In this document: positions 11,082 through 23,500 of the stretch, piece by piece
How the letters are laid out: each line of letters opens with the position of its first letter
How positions within the stretch are numbered: the stretch's first letter is position 1
Assembly: GCA_030248135.1 (NCBI GenBank)
Contig: JASANC010005171.1
Span: 1-64,000, forward strand
Direction of reading: 5' to 3'
Length of the DNA: 64,000 nt
From: Theristus sp. LFF4_11
Taxonomy: Eukaryota > Nematoda > Chromadorea > Monhysterida > Xyalidae
The notes under the pieces: model-generated
The model's database searches: none
The model's input: the letters and a program-made list of their open reading frames with translations, nothing else
Told to the model about the DNA's origin: nothing
Made by a program: the position numbers and the translations under genes

Positions 11082-11418
11082 CTGAACACAACAAATACCG
11101 TAATTCTTCATCCTTTACGCAGGAAACAGTTGCTTTTGACATCAACACTGGTAGGACGATGCCTAAGATCGGAGCTCTTTCCGATCGAAAATCTGTTTTT
11201 ATCTGCACAAAAGAGTAGTAGAGCATTTTAAAACAACACCTTTGCCTCTCGCAACTGTGAGAATGTGTCGATGATGATGCCGAAGATCATGTTCAGGCCG
11301 ATCGTGGTGATCAGCGCAAAGAATGACACGTCATAAATCGCTTTCAGCGCATAGAACGCAAACTCATTGTTGGCGTCTTCATCTGGGATGTCAAAATTCT
11401 GAAAAAAGATAACTAACT

Positions 11419-11509
<91 letters not shown>

Positions 11510-11518
11510 TAATCAATT

Positions 11519-11557
<39 letters not shown>

Positions 11558-14500
11558 CAATCAATCAATCAGTCAATCGATCATAACCAATCCTAAAGAA
11601 CATATCAACCAACATCAGCCATTCCAAACATCAGTCCATTTCGTATGGTCGACACAAAGCATTCCCAGAGCGAATTGCAGTACAGCGAGTTCCCCGTGAA
11701 AATGTTACGCAGAAATAGGAATCCAAATAGAGCGTAGATGTAAAGCCAGATGACACCAAGAAAGACAACCCAAAGCATTGAGCGACCTGGCAAAAAACAA
11801 TTTTATTATATTTGTCCTTAAAATGCGTTTGCAGATGAAGTAAAAAGTGGATGTGAAAACAGCCTAAAGAGCCACCATGTGTTAATTTTTCCGTGAAGCA
11901 TGAGAGTGTTTTCTCATGTGCGCATTGAGTTTTGTATATAACCATGAAAAGGACAATGCCGTTTGCTCTTGCTGTACAGCAAATAATGATCTATCCGAAG
12001 AATCCGTCACTAATGAAATCGAATCGTCTTCGTACCATTCAGCGTGATTGCCTGCATCGCTCTTCGCAGCAGTTGATTCTGATCAACAATGTGCAGCATG
12101 TGAAAGCAAAACCAAGCACCTGAATTAAATTTCTTTTATTCACATCTCGAATAAAAGGACTAAAATCCTCAAAACGTGTTGCTGAATGCAAAAAAAAGTT
12201 TAACTGAAAAGCTCCCGCGCGTACCATTCTGACAGGTTGCCAAAACAGACAGTGCCACCAAACTCGGATAATACAGGCCGTCCCACGAAAACAAATCAAT
12301 GGCCAGGTACGTCGTGTCGTTCTCGTCGATACCGGATTTCTGTTTTTGCTCACGATATGAACGCGACAAACAGTATCTGCAAAAAACTGCTTGTTAAAAC
12401 TTGTTGGGCTGCCATGACATCCAAAATAACCCAAGGTACACACTGTGTACCAAGATGATGTCGTGCTTTGAGAAAAAAACTGTTTGACCTAAGTGCCTAA
12501 AACAATTTAATCAAAAATGCTGCAACCAGCTGTTGTGGCAAAATTATTATTTTTGCATGTTGTCATGTAATGCTAACAAAGGAAACATTTCTTACCTAAT
12601 TTTGCGAGCGAGTTTCTTCAGCACAATCGGCAACGTTGGTCGGTTGGCCAGCAGAAAACTGAGACAGACCAAGGTGCACATGAGAATGTGCATCACCCCG
12701 AGTACGCGTATCAGCGCAGCCACATTTGCACTCAGAACCGGCCAGAATTGCTGATCGGGCACGCTGCAAATTTTAAAGGGCATTCATGAAGAAGTATTTA
12801 GTGACGCGTAGCTATGCGTCACTACATACTGTTTCATGAACGCTGCTTAAGTTTGACGCAGAATCATTTGAAAAGTTTCAATCCGCTATACTTGTAAAAT
12901 TTCAAAAGAAATACAAATCTTACGAGTATCGATAATCGGGATCAAATTTTTCGGGCGCCATCCAGCCGAACAGGACGACAAGATTGACCACAAACGTCAA
13001 CAGCAGCAAGGTGGTGTTCAAAAGTGACCAGTTGTTGACGAGCCAACGGCACGCGCCGAATGCTTGCACCTGCCACACAAAAAGCGTAATGAGACTAGAA
13101 CTGGTTGGCTTTTGGAAATGAATATTTTGAACGTGGTCGCCGGTTCCTGACGATTTAGTTCCTCAGAGTACCTTCCGTTGGAATCGAATATCATCGCAGA
13201 CTTCGCGCGACCAAGCCATAAAGTCACGCAGTTTATTGCTGGCAGATGAGCGGTCGACCTGAAAAAGTGTTTCCATTTTGCCTCAATCCCCGATTGTAAC
13301 GCTCCCACCCGCCACTGCGTTACCTCCCACTTGACCCGCTCCTTGACCGCCCGTCTGAGCACGTTCATGTCCTCAGCCGTAAAGTACACCCGTTGCAGAG
13401 TGCTGCCCTTCTGCAGCTCCACGGACAGCGTGTGCGCCATGAAGTAGCGAAACGCGTCGTTGTCAGCGAACTCGGCCCTGGCGATGCTCGGGTCGAGGTC
13501 GAAGGCGCGACACAGCAAGTGGTGGTACGTGAAGCCGACGGCGAGCACGAGGTCCTCCTGGCGAGTCTGCTCGACGAGCGTGCGCTCTTGCAGCAGGTGG
13601 TACGCCTGATTGATGAAATCATGATGGTTGTTGTTGGGTGTTTTAGGCAATGTTTGCAGTCAGGGCTAATAACCCAGGAAAGCGTAATGCCATCCAGTTT
13701 TTCTTTGTCATTAAGTGCCTGTGTACACCCCTCGGCGGGGCTCGATCCTCCGAACGCACAGACAAAAGTGACACGCTACCACCAGGCCATGAGGGTGACA
13801 AACTCACGCATCAACTGAGAATACCAGTGCAACGCAAAACCTGCCCCACCACGAGCAATCACCCCAAAACACCCGCACACCGCACACCTGCAGCATCTGA
13901 TTCGCGACGTCATAATTATTGATTGAGTCCATGATGGTTTTCGTGTGGCCGGATTCGCTGTTTTCTTCCGTCATGTCTGTGAGCAGAATGCCGACGGATC
14001 GCTTCAGTGAGAAGATGTCGCGCATGGTGCAGCCGGGAAATGACGTCATTCGCAGAATTGGCGTCACGTGGTCGAGCACTTTGTGGTCAAAGGCGGTGAT
14101 CTGGGGAAACAGAATGCCCGTTAGAGCAGTCGTCCTCGAAAATAGCGGCGTTTCACATTTTTACGTCACTCTCTGATCTCTTTGACACGCCGTTGCGTTT
14201 CAGCCGATCAGCACGCCAAATATGCAACAACAATCGTTGAACACCAGCCTGATTCTGTTCGTTTCCCTGCACCATCTCAATGATGGTGTCAATCAGTTGC
14301 GTTATGATGCCAACCATCCGTTCGTTCACTTGTCCGCTGATCAACAGCGGCAGAAAGTCGCACGTTTCGCCAACCAGATCGACCGTCTTCAAATTGTCCC
14401 ACTGATCGCGTAAATAGTTCTGCATTCGTTCGTTTTGCCCGTCGCAGAGGCTCGCAAGCACCTAATTACAAAATTCAAAATCTGACAGGCGCGAGCTTGT

Positions 14501-17500
14501 TCGATTTGTTCTATTGTAATTTTAGTTGGTGTTGGTTCTGAGCAAGTTTTAGCAAATTTAGTTGATCCCATCCGATTAGTCATCAAAATTGTCGCAGCCG
14601 TCAAGAACGAAAAACATTTCCAGCATTCGACAGGTTTGCACCTTGAGCACCAGATTCAAGTGTCCCTCGTCAGCGACCACGTAGTCCTCCACTGCGAACG
14701 CGACGTCATACAGAGTTTTGTAGGTGACTTTTGCGGCGACCAATTGGCCGAACGTTTCGCGCGCAGCAGCCGCGTCCTTTGTGTTCACCGCCACTGCGCC
14801 TTCGTTCGCGAGTGTTTTCATTTCCTGTGTTAAAATTGCACACGCTATAGGTGTACTGGGTGAGCTCATAGAAAAAAGTAAAGTTGCAAAATGTAATCTG
14901 CAACTGGGCAGTAAATTAGGTAAATTTTGATGATTCTTGGAGCTTCCTTCGTCAAGTTATGAATTTTTAGTGTGTCTTACTTGTGTTTAAAACCAAAAAG
15001 TGCCAAACGACACCAAGACAATATTTCCAATCTCCACTGCACAACGCACAATTTCACGTCCCAACTTCGGCGCCTGCGTGCACTTTGCGTTCGCGTTCAG
15101 GTCTCGTTCGCAGGCCGTGATGAGCGCGTCACTCAGCCAGATGACGTCATGGCGTTTAGTGAGTTTGCGCCGTAGACGCGCCGGCCAGCGGTCACGGTGG
15201 TCAACGCAGCCGCGTTTGTGCGTCGACTCACCTGAGCGACAGACGGATATACGCTGGGGGATCGCACGTGGTTGAGTTTAGGGGCCATTCATGAAGCAGT
15301 AGTTAGTGACCGCGCCGCTATGTTTTATTGCAGCTACGCGTCACTAAATGCTGCTTCATGAATGCCGTTTTAGTCAGGTATTTACAACACATCCCATGAC
15401 TTTTCATTGCAGCGGAGAATTCTCACAATTTTCTGATACAAGTATTCCTATGCAGAAATAGCAGAATCAAGGATGGGCCGAAATTGAGGCAGGAACAAAT
15501 ACAAAAACCGAATAGAAGACGTAATTCTTGTCTACGTTAGCAGTACCTCTGAGCAACGCCATCAGTTTGCCGCAGACGCCCGTGTGCGCTTTCGTCAACT
15601 GCTCAGCGTCAATGTTCAACGCGTTCACCTTCAGTCGACTAGCGGACTCGGAGTCGATGTACGCCGCCGTGCCGTGTCGCGACAACTCCGACCGCAGCAC
15701 GTCAATGATCGCCTTCGCCGGCTCAGCGTCCAGCCGCGACATCAACATTTGAAGACGCTTCTGGTTCGAGGTCTGTGAAAATAACAGGTTGTGGAACGGA
15801 AGCAGCAGGGCACAATATTGGTGTGAATTGCGGTGGAAGTTGGGTGCGTTGGATTAAAGTGGCGTAAAGGTTTTGTGGTGAGTTCGCATGCGCATGCAGT
15901 GAAAACACGAGAGCGCCAACGGTGCTCTGCACTTTTCAAAGTGACGTTGTGTTTGCATGGCGAGCTGTTCAGCTCGACCGACGGTTGAATACAAACAGAG
16001 CAGAAAATGTCGTACACTCAACTGGTCACCTGTTTCTTTGTGATCAACTGACGTCGCTCCCTGAGCGCCTCCTCCGACTGCAGCATGCGCGACTTGACCG
16101 CCTCGAAGAACGGCTCATCGCGTTCGGCCAGGAAGATCTTCATGAAACGATCCTGGACGACGCGCGTGCCGCCGTGCAACGCTGCGACGATCGTGGCGAG
16201 AGTCTCGCGCGCAATCGCTGCACAAAGTGGACAGAGCTGGTGGGTGAACGAACGATGGTGGGTGCTTTTGTGAGGGAACTCAACCCATTTGTGAGATAGA
16301 AACAGACACCACACACGCACCATTGAATTGAATTGCGAGTTAATAAATAACCAAAGACGTGTGGCTTCGAATCACACTCGAGGCTTCAAAACTTTTTTCG
16401 ATGCCTGCCTGCATCACTTTTCAAAAATATAAACAACGCAAAAATATTAGAAATTCATAAGCGAACACCACCTTCGGACGGTGTACTCAGCAGGGACATC
16501 AACGCCTCGACGAGTCCCATGTCGCTCATGGCCGCCTGCACGTCCTCGATCAGCTCCATCTGCGAGATGACGTATTTTGCGTTCGCGCTCTGCGCCACGT
16601 TCGACAGTTTCGCAATCTCATTGTGCAGCACGGTGCGCAGGATTTGCAACGCCTTCACGCACTGCTGCTCGGCGCGCACTTTCTCGCGTTCATTGCCGAT
16701 CACACGATGCACCGTGTCTGCGACGTACTTGATGACGCAGCTGATTTGCGACCAGCTGAATAGTTTGCACAAAAAGAATAATTTGAAATTTTTGAAAAAC
16801 TCTGAAATTCAAGAAAGAAAATCGACTATAATAACAGTTTAAACAATCATGGAAGTCATGGTTCCCACCACAGAGTAAACATTTACGATCGACTTGCTAG
16901 TACTAGGTGCATCTGTGAATTCTATCAACTCCGCCCCAAACGCCCACGTGGCATCTCACCGTTCTTTCGCAGTGTCAGCTTGCGTGTTTTTGAACGATGC
17001 CACCAGAGCTTGAAATTCAGGGCCAAGCGGCAGCGCCGTGTCGCTCTCAAGTTCGCAGTAGGGCTGAAAGAAAACGTGTCTAAATGTGACGCAAGTTGGA
17101 TGCATTATTTGACTCATTAAATTAAAAAAAACGTTTTGCGTTACTGAAATTTTCTGAACTCAAAAATTCACTGACTGATTGACTCGGAAATTGTATCTGA
17201 TCAGCGAGCGTATTCGGCCCGCAATACGCGAGATTGACATTCTCGACGAACGTGCACAGCATCCAGTTCAAACGCTGCTCGTCCTTGTAGTAGCTTTGGT
17301 ATCGCGAGAGCGGGTCACGCGGCGGCGGCTGCAGCGGGTGCGAGAGAATCGTCGGCACGTGCTCGTTTATGCCTAGATGAAGAAATTGAACTTGAAATTT
17401 GAAAAAAACAGTCAAACGTTAATGGATCGATGCTGAAACAAATAACGTGTTCATGGCGAAATTTAGTTGGAGTATCTCAACCCAGTTCACTGGGGAGCTC

Positions 17501-20500
17501 TTGAGATCTCCAGTTACAATAACTATTGTGCAGATAATCGAACTCATCAACCAGAAAAACTGAATTCAAACATCAACTAAAATCAAGTTGAATTGCTTCA
17601 GAACTGTTGACTGTCTGTAGCAGAAGCTAGGTTTTTTTCCAAAAATTCGGTTCTGCAATTTGCAGAAAATGATAAAAAATTTCTGCAAATGAAATTTGGT
17701 TTCTGCAAATTTCAAAAACATGACGAAAATGGTTTTTGTGCTTGTTTAATGTCGTTTTTTTGTTCTGAGCATCATTTCTTAACGATGCTCAGAGTTGCAA
17801 TTGCCAATTGCATCGTTTTACCGCAGAATTTTTAAAGATTCAGAAAAAACACCAAAGCCAAACCAGATTGCCAAACCAAACAAATCAGCAATCATTCGTT
17901 TCAAATCATTCAACCTAACAACAACACAATCAATATCAAATGAAAACCCTCAATGCACAAATTTCGCAATCAAAGCGATGACTTCGGTCGGTTCGACGTT
18001 CTCAAAGGTGCAAAGGTGTTCGGTTTGATTTTGTATCGCCTCTTTGTTTTCATCCCCAGATACTGCATGCTTGCCTGCAGTTATACTCGGACCAGGGAAT
18101 TGAATTCGTTCGCATTTGAATCGTTTCCATTCGTCAGCGATACTGCCCTTGCCCGGCAAAATTGATGAACAAAACTAGTGCAGATGCAGCAGATCGGCAT
18201 TTCCGTACGCCAGCAGCTGTTCAGATCGATCTATCTCAGAAGGTAGAATATTTTGGCAGCCTTGAGAACACTGTGCGCGTCTTAGAATAGGTTGCTGAGA
18301 TTCTCAACCAGCTCGACGACAAACTTGCGCACCGTACCTCCGCCAATGTTTTATTTTTGCATCTTCTGTTGTGTGGATGATGGATCACTTCATTCTAATT
18401 CCAAACAGAAAGCCTAACAGCAGACAATAATTCGATTTGATCTGATTCTGTTTTATTTTTCGAATTCGAAATACCCCGATTTTATTTACGAAGGTGAAAC
18501 AAAACGCCAATTATTGCGCTTCAGCAACCACCGAAACAGCTGTTTTTGACAAAAAACAGCTGTTTCATGTTGATGTGAAATTTCAGTCAAGCGCCAAGCA
18601 CAAATTGAATATTGCAGAACCAAAGTTTGTATGCAAATCTGTTTCTGCAATTTGCAGAAATCTGCAAAAAAATTTCTGCAAACGGTCCAAAATTTCTGCA
18701 AAAAACCGACGTTTTTCTGCAAAAAAAAAACCAGAGCAGAAGCATGAGACAGCGAACAAAAAACATCGACTTGCATGAAAACGTAAATTCATAGAAATCC
18801 AACCAGTGTTGGAAATGATGCAGGAGACAGCGGATGCCAACGCGGTCAAATGCGTCTGATCGGATAAACAAGGGTGCACGGCGACAGCAAATGGAATCAG
18901 GGCGTTCCGGAGTAAACGCGTTGAGATCGTGTGCTCTGCGCTGATCAGCTCGTTCAACTGAACGTACAACGCAAAGCTTTACCCACTTTGACTTTTTCAA
19001 GATTTTTAGTTTAAGAAATTTACACAGTTTGAATTGAATCAGCAAATCTCAGAAATCAAATTTTATAGCTTAGTCTGACGACAACAAACAGTTGAAAACC
19101 ACAGCAGTCACCAACAAGAACAGAATGAACGGTTTACCATGGCGACATTCTCGGCCGGATCGTTACCAATGGCGAGCTCGTCGAAGCGTTGAAAGAACGA
19201 CCCAAAGAAACAGTTCAAAAATGGCAGCATTGCATCGAAAATGTAGTGCAGGGACTCCTGAAGCGAGCAACATTCAAAATATAAGCCGAAAAACATTGTT
19301 TCCAAATTCGAACTTTGATAGTGAGAACAGTTCCCATGGCGGCTATTGTCTTTCGTTTTTATGATCTCATTTGACGATCTTGTTAGGTATTGTAACAGTT
19401 CCTTTTAATTTGAATCCATGAAGCTTCCGTTAAAAAACTAATAATTTTCACCTAAGCTTAATTTGATGCCCTAATAACAGTAGTTTCTTTTTCTTATAAC
19501 GCCAAAAATATTGAATAAATATTTTCACCATGTTCCTTTCAATTGCAAGTTGCATATAGCAAGTACACTGGCAGGGCAGGTTCCGCAAAAGAAGGCCAAC
19601 CTTGAATTCATGACTGCGATCGTTCAGCGACACGTGGACTTTCGTCGGTCTTCGTTTCAAGAATTTGCGCGCGGTGGCCGGGTCACGTTGGATGTTCTCC
19701 GTGCAGACTTTGATCACGTCGCATAGACTCTCGATGTACGTCCACAGTTTCGGCTCGTGACTCATTTCCTGCGCAAGTGGACAAACATCGTGCGGCTGCC
19801 TTTGAAATGGGTGTGCTGATAGGTTTCATTAAGCTGGTAACATGGTTTTCAATTCTAGAGTGCATTCAACCAGCTGAATGGTCTTGTCCAACGTTAACAA
19901 AAGCAACAGAGACGCACATTTGGTTAAAAGAAAAGCAAAATGTCAAACAGACCATCCTTTGTCATTCCCAAACGTTGAAACCTATGACAAGAAAACGAAA
20001 CAGTCTTTCTACCTTTAACTCAAACGTTGCGATTTCAAGATCAGACGTAAAGAAGACGGCGACCAGGAACTGAACGAACGGCGCACGCATGCCGTCGCAC
20101 AGCGCAGGCAGCAGGATCAGATCGAGCAATTGGTGCAGCGTGAACATTGTTTGGCAGATCGATTCGACCGTTTTGTTGTCGCCCTAAGACAATCAGGATG
20201 GTCAGAATATAAAAAAACGAAGCACAACAAACAATATTTTTTTTCTTAGTGAACCACCCCGTTTTAACTTTTTTTCTCTCGCTTGGGCGTGCCCAACAAC
20301 CACGACTGACACTCTCTACAAAAAACATGAAACAGTATAAAAGCAGAGCTCACTTGCGAGCAACAAGCCAACAGCTGAATGATGTTAGCGATGTATCGTC
20401 TGTCGTCGGCGACATCGGGCGACAACGCTTGCTTGCGTTCGTCCATGGCCATGATCTCAGTCAGTTCCGTGTTGGAAGTGTCCGTCATGATTTCAATGCT

Positions 20501-23500
20501 GAACGTGAAAATGGTGATGGTTGGCCATGGCTATTGAGGGGGGGCTCGCTCAGATCACTTGAGAGTCTCTCTGGGGCACAACGGGGGCCTAAACGCGGAG
20601 TGACGGTGTGTGTCTCACTAACAACGTTCGGCAGCCGTCTGTTTATTTTGTAGTAACCGCACCAATTTTGGCATACCTTTCAAATTTCAGACACCGGATT
20701 TCAACTTGTGCTTGATTTTAGAGACATAACTTGTATCTGTTTGCTAATTTTACCTTTGTTTGTGCTGCAACAGCGCCTTGACCACAAGCTGTTGATTGCG
20801 TTTCACGGGTTTATTGTCAATCATGACGAGTGAAATCAACAGTCGTATGATCGTTGGATTACGTGTTCTTGCCAACTCTTGTACGATCTCATTGATCACT
20901 TTTGCCGGAATGCGCAGGCACAGTTTTTTGTTGCCAGTGAAAATCTAAAAAATGAACAGAAACAAATGCCTGGCTTAAATTTACGAGCGTTGATGTTGTA
21001 TTTAAACAAATTTCAAATTTTGCAGTATGTGAATAGCGGCATTGTTTTCGAAGCGATTCATTGGTACACAGAAAATAAATCACAGTGAATAAACCAAAAC
21101 TTTGTTAACAAAACCAACCAACACAAACCTCCACAAACAACTCGCTTAAATAGTGACCAGCGCCTTCGACTTTGAAAAACGTCGACATTCGATCAAACAA
21201 TCGCTTCTGAACTGTTGGATTACCGCACGACATGGCACGTAAGAGCACAAAACAAGATTGGTGCACTTGCGACAGCGTCTAAAAGGGTTTTGGTTGAAAA
21301 ACGAGCAAGTTGGTTGTGTGAAAGTTAAAAAATAAATCGCTCACTTCTGCCTCAGTGTCAATCTGTCCAGTGATGATGTCGAAAATGTCACCCAGCACTC
21401 CTGGAAAATGATCAGCTCCAACGAATGAAAAGTTTCAATTTCACTGCACAGTGTATGCAAAACTCACCGCTGTTGTAGAGCATCTGTTGATTGATAGGGT
21501 GACATTCGTTGTAAAAATCGCCATCCAAATAACACAGCCTGGTGGGAAAAGAATCGACAACACTGATAATAATTTTTTTGTCACATTGATGGAGGAGAGC
21601 AAGCTTCACTAATGAACCAAAAAAGAAACAGACAAGAAGTTAGCAGCTTACAACGCAAAGCTCTCGAGCACTTCCTTCATGCGAATTCCATTTTCAGCGT
21701 CAATGTTGCCATCAGCCAGCATCAGTCGCATTTCTCTCAGGTTGCTTGTCACATATTTGTACACCTCCCTTGATCGTTCGGTCAACAGGATCTGTGAACT
21801 TGTCAGTCTATCTGATGTATTGAATAAAATTCTAATGTTTTTCGTCGCTTTTGCTGATATCAGTAGGCTTTGGGTGATAATGCTTTACGAAGCCAACCCG
21901 TTCATACCTGAGACTGTTGAGCGTATCCAAGCATGTCGTCGAATGAGCTGTGGTACCGTCCAAGGAGATACATTGCTTCGGCCACCAGTTCTGGATACTC
22001 GTAATGACACAGGTCGACGACTGCCTAAGCAGAATGGAAACGGACCAGTCCTTGCTTGAAAAGTTGCACAGCAACAGAAGAAAATGCTCTGATTTTTCAG
22101 TAAATCTGGAACTTTTTGAAAAACCAACCTTCACAAAATCCATTTCCGCGAGATAGTTTGACTGATCGAAGCAAGTTCGCAGCACGGTCACCGCGAACGC
22201 ATTCAACTGTGCGTTGTTCAGATCGTAGCTGTCGAAGAGCATTGGAGCGAGTCGGTGTCGTGCGTCCTTTGGTGCCTGCAGCGTGTCGCAAACATCCTTG
22301 AAAATGGACACGAAACGGTGCAGACGGACGGACGTGCGCAGCGTGAAGAACAGGTTTGCTGCGTGGCACGCACTGAAAGACAGCTCTTGCAAACTGGCAA
22401 GAAACCGAAGCCTTTGTCGTGTTACTGGTGGGTTGCTTGTCGTGTGGCCAAACGATCGCAACCAACCATTTGTGTTTTTTTGAAAGTTATCTATGCCACC
22501 TGATCTTTGTAAAAATTGAAAATCAAACGCACGCAATTTTAACGCTGACCAGCCCTGCGTTTCGTGAGTTCGCCTCAAAGCGACCGACTTCTTGATATTG
22601 CGCGACCAGTTTTTTCACCTCGTTTGGGGCTTCTGAAATGGACCTGCATTTTTGTAATACGGTAGTTTTTGTCAAACAAACAAGAAGAACAGAAAAAGAA
22701 GTGACGCTGCACACTGTTAATTGGCCGCAAATATCTATAAAAGACGGGGCAGCGAAAAAATGCTTGCACCCAGTTTGACTGTTTTTTTTTGAAAATCAAA
22801 AAAAATGTTGACTCAATCTAGGGCACCAATCCAAAACAACCAATCACCCATCAGCAATCATTAAAATCCTTAAATCCTAAATCTGAAAAAAAAACTGAAA
22901 ACTGCTGATCAAACAAACCATTCAAATTTGCCACTCTGAACGGCACATCATCGCTGCTCTCAAGAAGTCCAAAAATTGGAATCAACACCGATTTCACCTC
23001 TTTGTCTTCGTAATAGCCGAGGCGCACCAGACGTGGAATCAGCGTTAGCACCTAGTTTGTGTGCGATTTTGAAGATTTTGTGTGCGATTTTGATTCTGTA
23101 GAAACCAGAAGAACAAAAAAACCAATGGAGCTTTTACTACAAGAAAGCAATAATCAAAACAAAAATTTTAAAATCGTAAATTTTTATTTTTACAACACCG
23201 ACGACGACGGCAGTTTTTGATAATGACCGTTTGGTATTTTTTCAAACGTGTCCCATTGAAATGACGTCATGTGTCGCAAAACATGCGTTTGTCGTTCACA
23301 GCAAACCAGACTTTCCGTATAGCCGATTTCTTCCCGTAAACAAATGGTGAAGGTCGAATCAGTCACACCAAACTGACATTTTAGTGCCTGTACTTTGACA
23401 AACGGGCGTTTTTAAAGCAAATGACGTCAATTTAATCCGGACACGTTTGAATAAATTCACAATAGTATGATAACAAAAATCCTAGTGCTAGCTTTTGTGT

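Larger units (their letters stand above)
11240..13258 (-). other. IP3R transmembrane channel exons
   Basis: Exons in phase: 13258-13172 (pre-S1 linker), 13069-12924 (S1, LLNTTLLLLTFVVNLVVLFG), 12763-12596 (S2-S3), 12376-12225 (S3-S4), 12119-12036 (S4-S5 linker), 11786-11614 (S5 and pore helix, SMLWVVFLGVIWLYIYALFG), 11398-11240 (S6, FALITTIGLNMIFGIIIDTF). The order and spacing match the six-helix pore of IP3 receptors. The luminal loop between S5 and the pore helix is much shorter than in vertebrates (FLRNIFTGNSLYCNSLWECF). The filter reads NGLMFGMAD-NFDIPDED instead of the usual GGGVGD-containing segment. Confidence 0.88.

Noticed and set aside
21832..22578. 248-codon minus-strand frame
   Set aside because: An artefact of open introns joining two or three true IP3R exons (22130-22400 and 21920-22030); the real exons are counted under IP3R.
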